Assembly: GCF_900188445.1 (NCBI RefSeq)
Contig: NZ_FZOR01000001.1
Location: 372,001 to 436,000, forward strand
From: Actinomadura meyerae
GTDB lineage: Bacteria > Actinomycetota > Actinomycetes > Streptosporangiales > Streptosporangiaceae
Direction: 5' to 3'
Length of the DNA: 64,000 nt
Both the position numbers and the translations under genes were made by a program. The notes under the pieces are model-generated. The model was not told where the DNA came from. It ran no database searches and saw only the letters and a program-made list of their open reading frames with translations. Below are positions 31,579-41,016 of the stretch, piece by piece (within the stretch, counting starts at the first letter, position 1; every line of letters starts with the position of its first letter).

Positions 31579-32984
31579 TGCCACCCGCCCGCAACCGCCG
31601 CCACGCCCCGAACCGCAGGCCCGGCGGTCCCCGCAGGACGGGACGCCCGCAGGACCTGGTCCGCCGCACGGCGTTCGACGTGATCCGCGCGGTCGATACC
31701 CGCGACGCGTACGCGAACCTCCTGCTGCCCAAGCGCCTGCACGAACGCGCCCTGACCGGACGCGACGCGGCCCTCGCCACCGAGCTGACCTACGGGACGC
31801 TGCGCGGCCGCGGCACCTACGACGCGATCCTCGCGCTGTGCAGCGACCGCGAGCTGCGCCGGATCGACGCCCCGCTGCTGGACGTCCTGCGCCTCGGCGC
31901 GCACCAGATCCTCGCCACCCGCATCCCGCCGCACGCCGCCGTGGGGACGGCCGTGGAGCTGGCCCGCTCGGTGGCGGGCCCCGGCCAGGCGAAGTTCGCC
32001 AACGCGGTGCTGCGCAAGGTCGCGACCCGCGACATGGACGCCTGGCTGGAGATCGTGGCGCCCGCCGGCGCCGACCCCACGACCCGGCTCTCGATCGCGC
32101 ACAGCCATCCCAAGTGGATCGTGTCCGCGCTGCGCGACGCCGTCGGCCCCGGCGAGATCGGAGAGCTCCTCGCGGCCGACAACGCCCGCCCCAGGGTGAC
32201 GCTCGTCGCCCGTCCCGGCCGCGCCGCGCTCCAGGAGCTGTACGAGGCCGGCGCCGAGCCCGCCCCGTACTCGCCCTACGCGGCCGTGCTGCCCGAGGGT
32301 GACCCCGCGGGCATCGGCGCCGTCCGGGAAGGACGTGCGGCCGTTCAGGACGAGGCGAGCCAGATGGTCGCCCTGGCGCTGGCCGAGGCCCCTCTGGACG
32401 GCCGGGACGCACGCTGGGCCGACCTCTGCGCCGGTCCGGGAGGCAAGGCGGGGCTGCTGTCCGCCCTGGCGACCCAGCGCGACGCACGGCTCCTCGCGGC
32501 CGACGTCCAGCCGCACCGCGCCGGGCTCGTCCGGCGCGCGGTCGACGCCCGCGCGGGCGTGGTCGCGGCCGACGGCACCGCACCCGCCTGGCGTCCCGGG
32601 GTCTTCGACCGGGTCATGGTGGACGCGCCCTGCACCGGCCTTGGGGCGCTCCGGCGCCGCCCGGAGTCCCGTTGGCGGAGAGGACCCGAAGCGGTCGCCG
32701 AGCTGGGCGACCTGCAGCGCGGCCTGCTCACGGCGGCGCTGGAGTCGGTACGTCCCGGCGGCGTGGTCGCCTACGTCACCTGCTCCCCGCACCTGGCCGA
32801 GACCCGCGTCGTGGTCGACGACGTCCTACGCAAGCGCGAGGACGTGGAACGGCTCGACGCGCCGGCCGTGCTGACGTCGCTCAGCGCGGACCTCACCGGT
32901 CTGGGCGACGGCCCCTACGCGCAGTTCTGGCCGCACCGCCACGGCACGGACGCGATGTTCCTGGCCCTTCTGCGCCGCACCTGA
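31578..32984 (+). CDS. rsmB: 16S rRNA m5C967 methyltransferase RsmB
   Basis: A 468-residue SAM-dependent methyltransferase. An Arg-rich N-terminus is followed by a NusB-like RNA-binding domain (residues about 25-160). The Rossmann catalytic domain has CAGPGGKAGLLSALA, DAPCTGLGALRRRPESRW with the product-release cysteine, and VTCSPHLAET with the nucleophile. Translationally coupled to fmt. Confidence 0.94.
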   Translation: MPPARNRRHAPNRRPGGPRRTGRPQDLVRRTAFDVIRAVDTRDAYANLLLPKRLHERALTGRDAALATELTYGTLRGRGTYDAILALCSDRELRRIDAPLLDVLRLGAHQILATRIPPHAAVGTAVELARSVAGPGQAKFANAVLRKVATRDMDAWLEIVAPAGADPTTRLSIAHSHPKWIVSALRDAVGPGEIGELLAADNARPRVTLVARPGRAALQELYEAGAEPAPYSPYAAVLPEGDPAGIGAVREGRAAVQDEASQMVALALAEAPLDGRDARWADLCAGPGGKAGLLSALATQRDARLLAADVQPHRAGLVRRAVDARAGVVAADGTAPAWRPGVFDRVMVDAPCTGLGALRRRPESRWRRGPEAVAELGDLQRGLLTAALESVRPGGVVAYVTCSPHLAETRVVVDDVLRKREDVERLDAPAVLTSLSADLTGLGDGPYAQFWPHRHGTDAMFLALLRRT

Positions 32985-33002
32985 CCCACCCCTGGGGGAC
33001 CC

Positions 33003-33953
33003 GTGCTGACCGGCTTCATGCTCTTCATGTCGTATCTGGGCAGCTCGGCCTTCTATGTTCCGCTGCTGGTGGCGCTCTTCTGGTGCGTCGCGCCGCGCCT
33101 GGCGGCGCGGGTCGCGGTCGTCCTGCTATCGGGCGCGCTCCTCAACACGCTCTTGAAACTGGTGTTCCACGAGCCGCGCCCCTACTGGACGGACCCCGGC
33201 ATCAAGGGCAGGCAGGCGCTGTCCTCCTTCGGGATGCCGTCCGGCCACGCCCAGAACGGCATCGTGGCGTGGGGTTTCGTCGCCGCGCAGAGCAGGCGCC
33301 GGCTCGTCTGGGCGGGGGCCGCCGTCATCATCGTCCTGATCGGCGTGTCCCGCGTCTATCTGGGCGTCCACTCGACCGGCCAGGTCCTTGCCGGATGGGC
33401 CATCGGCCTGGCCTTCCTGGTGGCCGTCCTCGCGCTGGAACCCATCGTCGTCCCGTGGTGGGCCCGGCGGCATCTGGCGGTGCAGTTGGGGCTCTCACTG
33501 GCGATGGCTCTGCTGCTGCTGGGCGCGGCCTGGGTCGTGTGGCATCCGCTGGAGAACTGGCAGTGGCCCCAAGCCTGGGCGGACGCCGTCATCGCGGCCG
33601 GCGGGCGGACCGAGTCCGTCACCCTGACCGACCCCGCGCGAGCGGCGGGCGGGCTCGGCGGCGTGGTCGCGGGCCTGTCCATCCTCGCGGCACGCGGCTG
33701 GTTCGACCCCGGGGGGAAGCCTTGGCAGCGGCTGGCCCGCCTGCCGCTGGGGTTCGCCGGCGCCGCCCTCATCGCCGCGCTGAACGCCCTGCCAGGCGCC
33801 GAGGACCCGCTCCGGGCGTTCGCCGTGCAGGCGCTCCTCACGCTGTGGGTCATCGCCGGGGCGCCGGAGGCGTTCGTCCGGCTGCGCCTGGCCGCCCGCC
33901 CCACCCCCGGCATCACCCGGGCGGGTGAGGGCCGGGCGGAACTGCGCCAATAG
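33003..33953 (+). CDS. PAP2-family membrane phosphatase
   Basis: A 316-residue protein with about eight hydrophobic segments. Phosphatase motif 1 is KLVFHEPRP (K-x6-R-P), motif 2 is PSGH in FGMPSGHAQNG, and motif 3 is SRVYLGVHSTGQV. In motif 3 the common HxxxD aspartate is replaced by Gln, as in glucose-6-phosphatase-like members, so activity is still likely. The substrate may be a lipid phosphate such as undecaprenyl pyrophosphate, but this is inference. Lies between rsmB and rpe. Confidence 0.87.
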   Translation: MLTGFMLFMSYLGSSAFYVPLLVALFWCVAPRLAARVAVVLLSGALLNTLLKLVFHEPRPYWTDPGIKGRQALSSFGMPSGHAQNGIVAWGFVAAQSRRRLVWAGAAVIIVLIGVSRVYLGVHSTGQVLAGWAIGLAFLVAVLALEPIVVPWWARRHLAVQLGLSLAMALLLLGAAWVVWHPLENWQWPQAWADAVIAAGGRTESVTLTDPARAAGGLGGVVAGLSILAARGWFDPGGKPWQRLARLPLGFAGAALIAALNALPGAEDPLRAFAVQALLTLWVIAGAPEAFVRLRLAARPTPGITRAGEGRAELRQ

Positions 33954-33965
33954 ACTCGGGCCATC

Positions 33966-34643
33966 ATGGCTCCTCAGATCTCACCCAGCATCCTGTCCGC
34001 CGACTTCGCCCGCCTGGCCGAGGAGATCGCGCGCATCTCCGGTTCCGCCGACTGGGTCCACGTCGACGTCATGGACAACCACTTCGTCCCGAACCTCACC
34101 CTGGGCCTGCCGGTCGTCCGGGCGCTGCTGGAGCACAGCCCGCTGCCGCTGGACTGCCACCTGATGATCGAGGACCCCGACCGCTGGGCGCCGGAGTACG
34201 CCGAGGCGGGCGCGAAGAGCGTCACCATCCACGCCGAGGCGGCGAAGGCCCCCATCCGCACCCTGCGCGCCATCCGCTCCGCCGGCGCGCGCGCGGGGCT
34301 CGGCGTCAACCCGGCCACCCCCGTGGACGGCTTCGAAGACCTCCTCGGCGAGATCGACATGCTCCTGCTGATGACCGTGGAGCCGGGCTTCGGCGGCCAG
34401 AAGTTCCTGGACGTCGTCCTGCCGAAGGTCCGCCGGGCCCGGGAGCTGATCAAGGGCCGCGACCTGCCCGTCTGGCTCCAGGTGGACGGCGGCGTCAGCG
34501 CCGAGACGATCGAGCGCTGCGCCGAGGCGGGCGCGGACGTCTTCGTCGCGGGCAGCGCCGTCTACGGCGCCGACGACCCGGCCGAGGCGATCCGCGCGCT
34601 GCGCGCCCAGGCCGAGGAGGCCACCGCGAAGGCGAACTGGTGA
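33966..34643 (+). CDS. rpe: Ribulose-phosphate 3-epimerase
   Basis: A 225-residue TIM-barrel enzyme of the pentose phosphate pathway. Metal-site residues lie in [16 protein letters not shown] and [23 protein letters not shown] and VDGGVSAET complete the signature. The start follows the PAP2 gene by 12 bp. In Streptomyces the rib genes follow this neighbourhood; here the island intervenes after one more gene. Confidence 0.95.
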   Translation: MAPQISPSILSADFARLAEEIARISGSADWVHVDVMDNHFVPNLTLGLPVVRALLEHSPLPLDCHLMIEDPDRWAPEYAEAGAKSVTIHAEAAKAPIRTLRAIRSAGARAGLGVNPATPVDGFEDLLGEIDMLLLMTVEPGFGGQKFLDVVLPKVRRARELIKGRDLPVWLQVDGGVSAETIERCAEAGADVFVAGSAVYGADDPAEAIRALRAQAEEATAKANW

Positions 34644-34744
34644 CCTGCGCTCCCGCGGAAGCCCGCCAGTAATAACTGTTACGTTTCGGCTCGAACCGGG
34701 GCGTTCCGGTTGCGGCGGCGGCCGGGCTCCTGGAGTCTGGCCGC

Positions 34745-36919
34745 ATGATCAACGAGGCGCGGCGGGGCTCTGCCCGAATCGCGGTCGCCTGGTCGGCCGT
34801 GCTCCTGTGCCTGGTCATCGGCTCGGCCGCGGTGCAGTTCGCGGGCCGCTCGCAGGGCGACCCGCAGCCGGTGCGCGCCCCGGTCGTGGTCATCGGCGTC
34901 GCCGGGCTGGCCTGGGGCGACATCCGGCCCGATCAGACCCCGAACCTGTGGCGCGTGCTCGCCGGGGGCGCCGCCGCGGCTGCCGCGACGGTCCGCACCA
35001 CCGGCGGCCCGGCCTGCGCGTCCGACGGCTGGCTGTCGCTGTCGGCGGGGCAGTCCAGCGTGGGACCGCGCACCGATGACGACGAGTGCGCGCCGCTCCC
35101 GCCCGTGCGGACGGCCGGCGGCGGCGCCCGGGTGGAGCGGTGGGACGAACTCGTCGACGCCCAGCGCCGGTCGGAGTTCTCCCCCCGCCCCGGCGCCCTG
35201 GGAAAGGCGCTCGCCGAGCACGAGGGATGCGAGACCGCCATCGGCCCCGGCGCCGCGATCGCGCTGGCCAAACCGGACGGTACCGTCGGCCGCTACAGCG
35301 CGACCGTGACGGACTCCGCGTTCGGCTGCCCGGTCACGGTGATCGACGGCGGCCAGGTCGTGGAGTCCGGCTCCGGCAGGCTGAACTCGCTGGCCCGCGT
35401 CGACACGTTCGCGGGCGACGTGCTGGAGCGCGTCCAGGGCCGGGCCACCGTGCTCGTGCAGGGCGTCTCCGAACCGCCGGGCGGCACGCCGTACCTCGCG
35501 GTGAGCATGGTCGACGGCCCGGCGACCGACGCCCGCACCGCCCCGGCGCTGCTGACGGTCTCCTCCACCCGCTGGGGCGGGATCGTGCGGCTGCTGGACG
35601 TGCCGAGCACCCTGCTGGCGGCGGTCGGCGCCCCCGAGCCCGCCGAGTTCAGCGGCGCGCCGGTCTCACTGGGCCGCGCGCGTCCCGCCGACGCGACGAC
35701 GGCCGTCCACGAACTCGGCGCCCTCACCACCACCGACCAGACGCTGCGCCGCTGGTCGGCGATGCTGCTGCTCGTGGTGGCCGCGACCCAACTGGCCCTG
35801 TACGCCACTGCGCTGGCCGTCCGGCGCCGCCTCCCGGCGGGCCCGGCCGGGCCCCGGCTGAGACGCCTCTTCATCCACGCCGCGCTCGCGTTCTCGGTGC
35901 TGCCCGTGTCGGTGTACCTGATGTCGCTGACCCGCTGGTGGCACGTACCGTCCCCGGACGCGGGACTGTGGGCGGCCCTGGCGGTCACCATCGTGCTGGC
36001 GTCCGTGCCGGCATGGCTGCTGCCCGCACGTCCGCTGTGGCGGGTGCCGCTCGCGGTGACCCTGCTGACGTTCAGTGTGCTGGTCGTGGACGCCGCGACC
36101 GGCACGCTCCTGCACCGCGGCAGCCCGTTCGGGCCCTCGGCGCTGTACGGCGGGCGCTACTACGGGTTCGGCAACTCCACCTTCGCCGTCTTCGCCGTCG
36201 CCGCGCTGGTGCTCGCCGGTGCCGTCGCCGCCGAGCTGACCGCCCGTGGCCGCCGCCGGGCGGCCGGCGCCGCCGTCGCCGGGATCGGGGCCGTCGCGGT
36301 GGCCGTCGACACCTGGCCCGCCTGGGGCGCCGACGTGGGCGGCGGCCTGGCGCTGATCCCCGGGGTGGCGGTGCTGGCCCTCGCCGTCGCCGGGGTGCGG
36401 CTGACACCGATGCGGCTAGTCGGCGTCGGGTCGGCCGCGGTGGCGGTGGTCGCCGCCGTAGCGGTGGCGGACTGGCTGCGCCCCGCGTCCTCACGCACGC
36501 ACGCCGGACGCTTCGTCCAGGACGTCCTCGAAGGCGAGGCGTGGCAGCTCATCGACCGCAAGGCGGGCTACGCGCTGTCCTCCCTGACAGGCGGCCCACT
36601 GGCCTGGGGCACGGCCTTCGTCCTGGTGCTCCTGGTGCTGGCGCTCGCCTGGCCGCACCGGTTCTCGCCCGCCGGCCTGGACGCCGCGCTGCGCCAGTGG
36701 CCGACCCTGCGCCCCACCCTCGCGGCCGTCCTCACCACGTGCGCGATCGGCGCCGTGGTCAACGACTACGGCATACGGCTAGCCACCTACGGCCTCATCA
36801 CCCTCATGCCCCTCCTGGCCCTAACCTGCGCCCGCGCCGACCGGGAGCCCAACGAACAAAGCAACCAGACAAAAGCCGACCCGACCAAGGTCGGCCCCGA
36901 GGCAGAGCCCCAGGCATAA
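34745..36919 (+). CDS. Large membrane protein with extracytoplasmic N-terminal domain
   Basis: A 724-residue protein. An N-terminal signal anchor (residues about 12-30) is followed by a 300-residue extracytoplasmic domain beginning APVVVIGVAGLAWGDI, resembling the fold start of alkaline-phosphatase-like proteins but without metal-binding residues I can confirm. Ten or more transmembrane helices span about residues 335-700, with a charged cytoplasmic tail. The AT-rich stretch at 34669-34690 upstream probably holds its promoter. Function unknown. Confidence 0.75.
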   Translation: MINEARRGSARIAVAWSAVLLCLVIGSAAVQFAGRSQGDPQPVRAPVVVIGVAGLAWGDIRPDQTPNLWRVLAGGAAAAAATVRTTGGPACASDGWLSLSAGQSSVGPRTDDDECAPLPPVRTAGGGARVERWDELVDAQRRSEFSPRPGALGKALAEHEGCETAIGPGAAIALAKPDGTVGRYSATVTDSAFGCPVTVIDGGQVVESGSGRLNSLARVDTFAGDVLERVQGRATVLVQGVSEPPGGTPYLAVSMVDGPATDARTAPALLTVSSTRWGGIVRLLDVPSTLLAAVGAPEPAEFSGAPVSLGRARPADATTAVHELGALTTTDQTLRRWSAMLLLVVAATQLALYATALAVRRRLPAGPAGPRLRRLFIHAALAFSVLPVSVYLMSLTRWWHVPSPDAGLWAALAVTIVLASVPAWLLPARPLWRVPLAVTLLTFSVLVVDAATGTLLHRGSPFGPSALYGGRYYGFGNSTFAVFAVAALVLAGAVAAELTARGRRRAAGAAVAGIGAVAVAVDTWPAWGADVGGGLALIPGVAVLALAVAGVRLTPMRLVGVGSAAVAVVAAVAVADWLRPASSRTHAGRFVQDVLEGEAWQLIDRKAGYALSSLTGGPLAWGTAFVLVLLVLALAWPHRFSPAGLDAALRQWPTLRPTLAAVLTTCAIGAVVNDYGIRLATYGLITLMPLLALTCARADREPNEQSNQTKADPTKVGPEAEPQA

Positions 36920-37000
36920 CCAGGGTCACCGCGAAATGGTTCGGCACCAGCGGGTGACCAGGCCTGGCGCACAGCGGGCGCAGACCCTCGATCGAGTACC

Positions 37001-37031
37001 CGGTGATCCCCACGTTCGACCTCGTGGTGGA
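37001..37031. repeat. Left copy of the 31-bp island-flanking direct repeat (Nudix fragment)
   Basis: This 31-bp segment is identical to 50641-50671 except for one base. Both encode the IPTFDLVV start of the same Nudix family in the same orientation. The copies are 13.6 kb apart and bracket the Rhs island. Confidence 0.8.
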
Positions 37032-37281
37032 TGACTGGAGCCGCCTTCGCCCGGCCGAGGGGCGGCCGCCCAGGACATGCTCACCCGGAGCGCTTGAGGG
37101 TCGGGAAGACCTTAGAGGCGATCAAAGGCGCTGGAGGCGGAGCGGGGGCCTGTGTTATCGAGTCCTCAATGAGCGGACCCTGCGCAGATGGCACTTCGTC
37201 GCCTTTTGATAACCAACTGTATCGGTTGGCGATGGAAAAAGTTGGGACGCCTAGGACGTGGCTCGGGTCTACAAGATTCTC

Positions 37282-37297
37282 AGTGATCTAGATCACA
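37282..37297. promoter_or_regulatory. Candidate Crp (cAMP receptor protein) binding site
   Basis: AGTGATCTAGATCACA contains a perfect 14-bp palindrome and differs from the ideal TGTGA-N6-TCACA site in one outer base. It lies about 90 bp before the LamG gene start. Confidence 0.6.
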
Positions 37298-37387
37298 AAG
37301 CAAGATCGTCTAAGTGTCTTCCCTCGGCTTGACTGGGGAGTTAAGTTAAGGCGGCTTCAACAACCCTTTACGCCTTGGGGTTCACAT

Positions 37388-40300
37388 ATGGTTCGCGGTG
37401 CGGCATGCCGTTGTGCGTCGGTTCTCCGTTCGTTGTTGTGGCGGAGTCCCGGCCGAATGGCCCACCTGGTGGCGTTGCTGATGGTCGCCGGTTTGCTGCA
37501 GGTGCCGATTGCCGCGATGGCGCTCGACTCCGCAGGTCGCGCCGATGAACCGAAGGCGACGCCGGCACAAGGAGCCGAGACCGAACGGGAAGCTGTCGCG
37601 ACGGCGGAGCGGACGGGTGAACCAGTCGAGGTCACCTCTCGGCGTGGGGAAAGGCGCACGGTGAGGGCGCTGCCGAATGGCCGGATCGAGGTCGAGCAGC
37701 ATCTCCAGCCGATTCGCGCACGTCAGGGCGGTGAATGGGTCGGCATTGACGCTACGCTGCGCCGTTCGGGTGATGCGATCGTTCCGGCTGCGACCACTGT
37801 CGGGCTTCGGTTCTCCGCCGGTGGGAACGGTCCGATGGTCGAGATGACGCGGGCCGGCCGCAAACTCGCCCTGACCTGGCCGCAGTCGCTGTCCGAACCG
37901 GCTCTGGACGGGGACACCGCCGTCTATGAGGGGGTGGCGGGCCCGGATGTGGATCTGCGGCTGCGGGCGCTGCCGGACGGGTTCGCCCACGTCCTGGTGA
38001 TCAAGACTGCGGACGCCGCCAAAGATCCGCGGGTGGCCTCGTTGTCGCTGGCACTGTCGGCCACGCGCCTGACGGTGACCGAGGAGCAGGGCAGCGGAGT
38101 TCTGATGGCCACCGATCCCAGTTCGGGCGCGGTGGTGTTCCAGGCGCCGTCGCCGTTGATGTGGGACTCTTCCCAGCCGGCCGCCCCGGTGCCGCAGACC
38201 CGCACGCAGACGACTGTGGACGCGGCCGAGGAGCCGGGAGCCGGGGCCAAGACGGCTGTTGTCGACGTCGCTGTCGGGGATGGCGCGCTCACGTTGACGC
38301 CGGATCAGGGGCTGCTGACGGCGCCGGACACCACGTTCCCGGTGTACATCGATCCGATGTACCGGACGCTGCTGGCGTCGTCGTGGGGGATGGTGTCGTC
38401 GGGGTATCCCGATGAGAACTATCCCCTGTTCGATGGCCGGTCCACCGAGGGTGTGGGGCGGTGTGAGGTCGGCAAGGATTCACGCTGCGTCAAGGACCAG
38501 ACCAAGCGCCTGTTCTACCGGATGGAACTGCCGCCGCTGAAGGGCCGCTATATCCAGAGCGCGGAGTTCATCGCCTATGAGACCAGCGCCTACAACTGCA
38601 GTAATTCGACTGTGGTGGAGTTGTGGCGGACCTCGGCGTACTCCTCGTCGGCGACGTGGAACAACACCAAGAGGACCTGGCCCAATGGCGGCGCATGGGG
38701 TGAGGTCCTGGACACCCGGGATGTGGCGTACTGCTCCAGGGCACCGGTGGAGTTCGGCGGTGCGAAGCTGCGGGAGCATGTGCAGGACGCGATCGGCAAG
38801 GGCTACGGCACGATCACGTTCGGGTTGAAGGCCTACAACGAGACGACGATGGACTGGTGGAAGCGGTTCGCCGACGACGCCTACCTGAAGGTGCAGTACA
38901 ACAACCCACCGCTGCAGCCCGATAACGACACCATGTTCGCCGACCCCGGTACCAAGTGCCTGCCCAGTTGGGAGGCGCATACGGTCAACCGCATCCCTAC
39001 GGTGTACGCCTACCTCAAGGACCCAGACACCGAGGACAAGAACAAGGTGCAGGGCCAGTTCGCGTTGAACTGGGACGCCGGCGACGGCAAAGGCTTCATC
39101 GCCCGATGGTTCTCGGATCTGACGGCTCCGAAGGCCTCGAACACCAGGTTCGACACGCCGCTGCCCTCCAACATCCCGCCGGGGAAGCTGATCGGATGGA
39201 ACGTCCGGGCCTACGACGGTGAGCAATACGGTCCGTGGGCCTCGGATGGGGCGCAGATAGCCTGCTACTTCTACTACGACCCCGCCAAACCCGGTGCACC
39301 GACCATCACCTCGACGGACTATCCGCAGGACGGCGCCGAGCACGGCGGAGTCGGCCAGCCCGGCGCATTCACCATCGCCGATTCCGCTGGTGTCGCCGAC
39401 CGGTATTTCATCACGTTGAATGGGGGGCCTCCGCGAACGGTGGCCACTACCGCTGGCGCGGCGCAGCAGGTGCAGATCGCTCCGACCCGGTCCGGTCCCA
39501 ACGTGCTGACGGTGCAGGCGCTGGCCCCCTCCAATCAGAACGGCCCGGTCGTCTCCTATGAGTTCCGTGCGAACAAGGGATCGGCTCCGGTGGCCGGTTT
39601 CGCTCTGGACGAGCCGGCGGGTGCCACGGCGGTGCAGGCCGTGACGCGTGACGGTGAACCGGCCGTCTCGGCGACCGTGCACGGCGGCGCCACCCTGGGC
39701 ACGGTCGGCCATATCGACCAGGCCGTGCAGTTGGACGGCTCGACCGGCTATGCCTCGACCAGCACCCCGCTGGTCGACACCAGCCAGAGCTTCGCCGTAT
39801 CGGTCTGGGCCAAGGTGGACGCGTCCGACCCCGACAACGACTTCGCAGCACTGTCGATGGAGGGCGTCCACGAGAGCGCCTTCTATCTGAAGTACGTCAA
39901 GGACACCCGCAAGTGGGTGTTCGGCCGGACAGCTACCGACACCACTGACGCGCCCGGGTGGTACCAGGCGTCCTCCGCGGCGCCGGCCCGGACCGGAGAA
40001 TGGACGCATCTGGTGGGTGTCTGGGACGCGCTGGCCAACAGGATGCAGATATATGTCAACGGCGCCCGCGGCACCGACAGCCCGGTGATACCGGCGATGT
40101 GGAAGGCGACAGGCGGCTTGCAGATCGGGCGTTCCAAGTACAAGGATGCCCAAAGCGACCACTGGCCCGGTCAGCTCGACGACGTGCGGATCTACGACCG
40201 CATCGTCGGGGACGGGGAAATCGAGAAGATGGTCACCGACCACCCAGTTCTCAAGGCTCGGTGGATGCTGAACGCGACCGGCGAGGGCTCAAATCCACCC

Positions 40301-40954
40301 GGAGCACCTGACCTGGTTCTCCACAATGGCGCGGCCATCGATTCGGGAGCAGGGTTCGGGTGGGGGACCTCACCGGCAGGACTGATGCTCGGCGCCGGCA
40401 AGTTCGCCGAGACGCTCACACCACCGGTGTGGACGAACGAGAGCTTCACCATCGCCGGGTGGGTGCGCAATATGGGGCGTCCACAGCAGGCGGCCACGGT
40501 GTTCTCCCAGCCCGGTACCCAGGCGAACGCGTTCGTGTTGCGGTACGTGCCCGGCGAGGATCCGGTCGATCAAGGCAGTTGGCAGGTCGCGCTGCGCGGA
40601 TCGGACGATGCGGCCGCAGCACCGATCGTGGTTTCGCATTCCAATTTCAGTCCGGGCGACTGGGTGCACCTGGCAGTGGTGTACGACGCGCTGCGGGACC
40701 GGGTCAGCCTTTACGCCAACGGGCAACTCGATGAAACCTCTGATGGGGTCTCGCAGGAGGACGGCGCGATCCCCTTCGAAGCGAATAACAACGGCGGCCT
40801 CCAAGTGGGCCGCAACAAGTTCGGTGCCGCCGATGGCACCGAGTTCTGGCCGGACGCGATGGACGACCTGTGGGTTTACCAAGCCGCGCTCACACAACCC
40901 CAGCTCGCCAGCCTCGCCGTCAACATGGAACTCCCTTCCGGATCAGGGCCCTGA
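37388..40954 (+). CDS. Secreted LamG/DNRLRE protein preceding the Rhs gene
   Basis: A 1,188-residue exported protein. It has a signal sequence with hydrophobic MAHLVALLMVAGLLQVPIAA (an alternative start is ATG 37457). Residues about 60-290 are a beta-rich region of the type found before Rhs proteins. A DNRLRE-like domain with cysteines spans about 310-500 (RLFYRMELPPLKGRYIQSAEF). Two LamG/concanavalin-like domains lie at about 735-950 and 955-1185, each with QLDGSTGY/GAGKFAE and QIYVNGARG/LYANGQL signatures. No enzymatic motif is seen. It ends 62 bp before the Rhs gene and is probably a partner for its secretion or cell-surface binding. Confidence 0.85.
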   Translation: MVRGAACRCASVLRSLLWRSPGRMAHLVALLMVAGLLQVPIAAMALDSAGRADEPKATPAQGAETEREAVATAERTGEPVEVTSRRGERRTVRALPNGRIEVEQHLQPIRARQGGEWVGIDATLRRSGDAIVPAATTVGLRFSAGGNGPMVEMTRAGRKLALTWPQSLSEPALDGDTAVYEGVAGPDVDLRLRALPDGFAHVLVIKTADAAKDPRVASLSLALSATRLTVTEEQGSGVLMATDPSSGAVVFQAPSPLMWDSSQPAAPVPQTRTQTTVDAAEEPGAGAKTAVVDVAVGDGALTLTPDQGLLTAPDTTFPVYIDPMYRTLLASSWGMVSSGYPDENYPLFDGRSTEGVGRCEVGKDSRCVKDQTKRLFYRMELPPLKGRYIQSAEFIAYETSAYNCSNSTVVELWRTSAYSSSATWNNTKRTWPNGGAWGEVLDTRDVAYCSRAPVEFGGAKLREHVQDAIGKGYGTITFGLKAYNETTMDWWKRFADDAYLKVQYNNPPLQPDNDTMFADPGTKCLPSWEAHTVNRIPTVYAYLKDPDTEDKNKVQGQFALNWDAGDGKGFIARWFSDLTAPKASNTRFDTPLPSNIPPGKLIGWNVRAYDGEQYGPWASDGAQIACYFYYDPAKPGAPTITSTDYPQDGAEHGGVGQPGAFTIADSAGVADRYFITLNGGPPRTVATTAGAAQQVQIAPTRSGPNVLTVQALAPSNQNGPVVSYEFRANKGSAPVAGFALDEPAGATAVQAVTRDGEPAVSATVHGGATLGTVGHIDQAVQLDGSTGYASTSTPLVDTSQSFAVSVWAKVDASDPDNDFAALSMEGVHESAFYLKYVKDTRKWVFGRTATDTTDAPGWYQASSAAPARTGEWTHLVGVWDALANRMQIYVNGARGTDSPVIPAMWKATGGLQIGRSKYKDAQSDHWPGQLDDVRIYDRIVGDGEIEKMVTDHPVLKARWMLNATGEGSNPPGAPDLVLHNGAAIDSGAGFGWGTSPAGLMLGAGKFAETLTPPVWTNESFTIAGWVRNMGRPQQAATVFSQPGTQANAFVLRYVPGEDPVDQGSWQVALRGSDDAAAAPIVVSHSNFSPGDWVHLAVVYDALRDRVSLYANGQLDETSDGVSQEDGAIPFEANNNGGLQVGRNKFGAADGTEFWPDAMDDLWVYQAALTQPQLASLAVNMELPSGSGP

Positions 40955-41016
40955 CCACCACATCCGGCCGCCAGCCGGGCGACGGCCGGAAAAGAGCCCC
41001 CTCTTGAACTTGATGC

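Larger units (their letters stand above)
36920..37387. other. Left island junction and leader of the LamG/Rhs genes
   Basis: No intact gene. The segment 36990-37040 reads as the N-terminus of a Nudix protein (YPVIPTFDLVVDDW) and then loses similarity. From about 37200 the composition turns AT-rich, with the Crp-like palindrome at 37282-37297. A TTGACT at about 37330 is a possible -35 with no good -10. Confidence 0.55.

Noticed and set aside
37003..37291. Short open frames in the LamG leader
   Set aside because: No similarity, no ribosome-binding sites; the only meaningful part is the Nudix N-terminal fragment.
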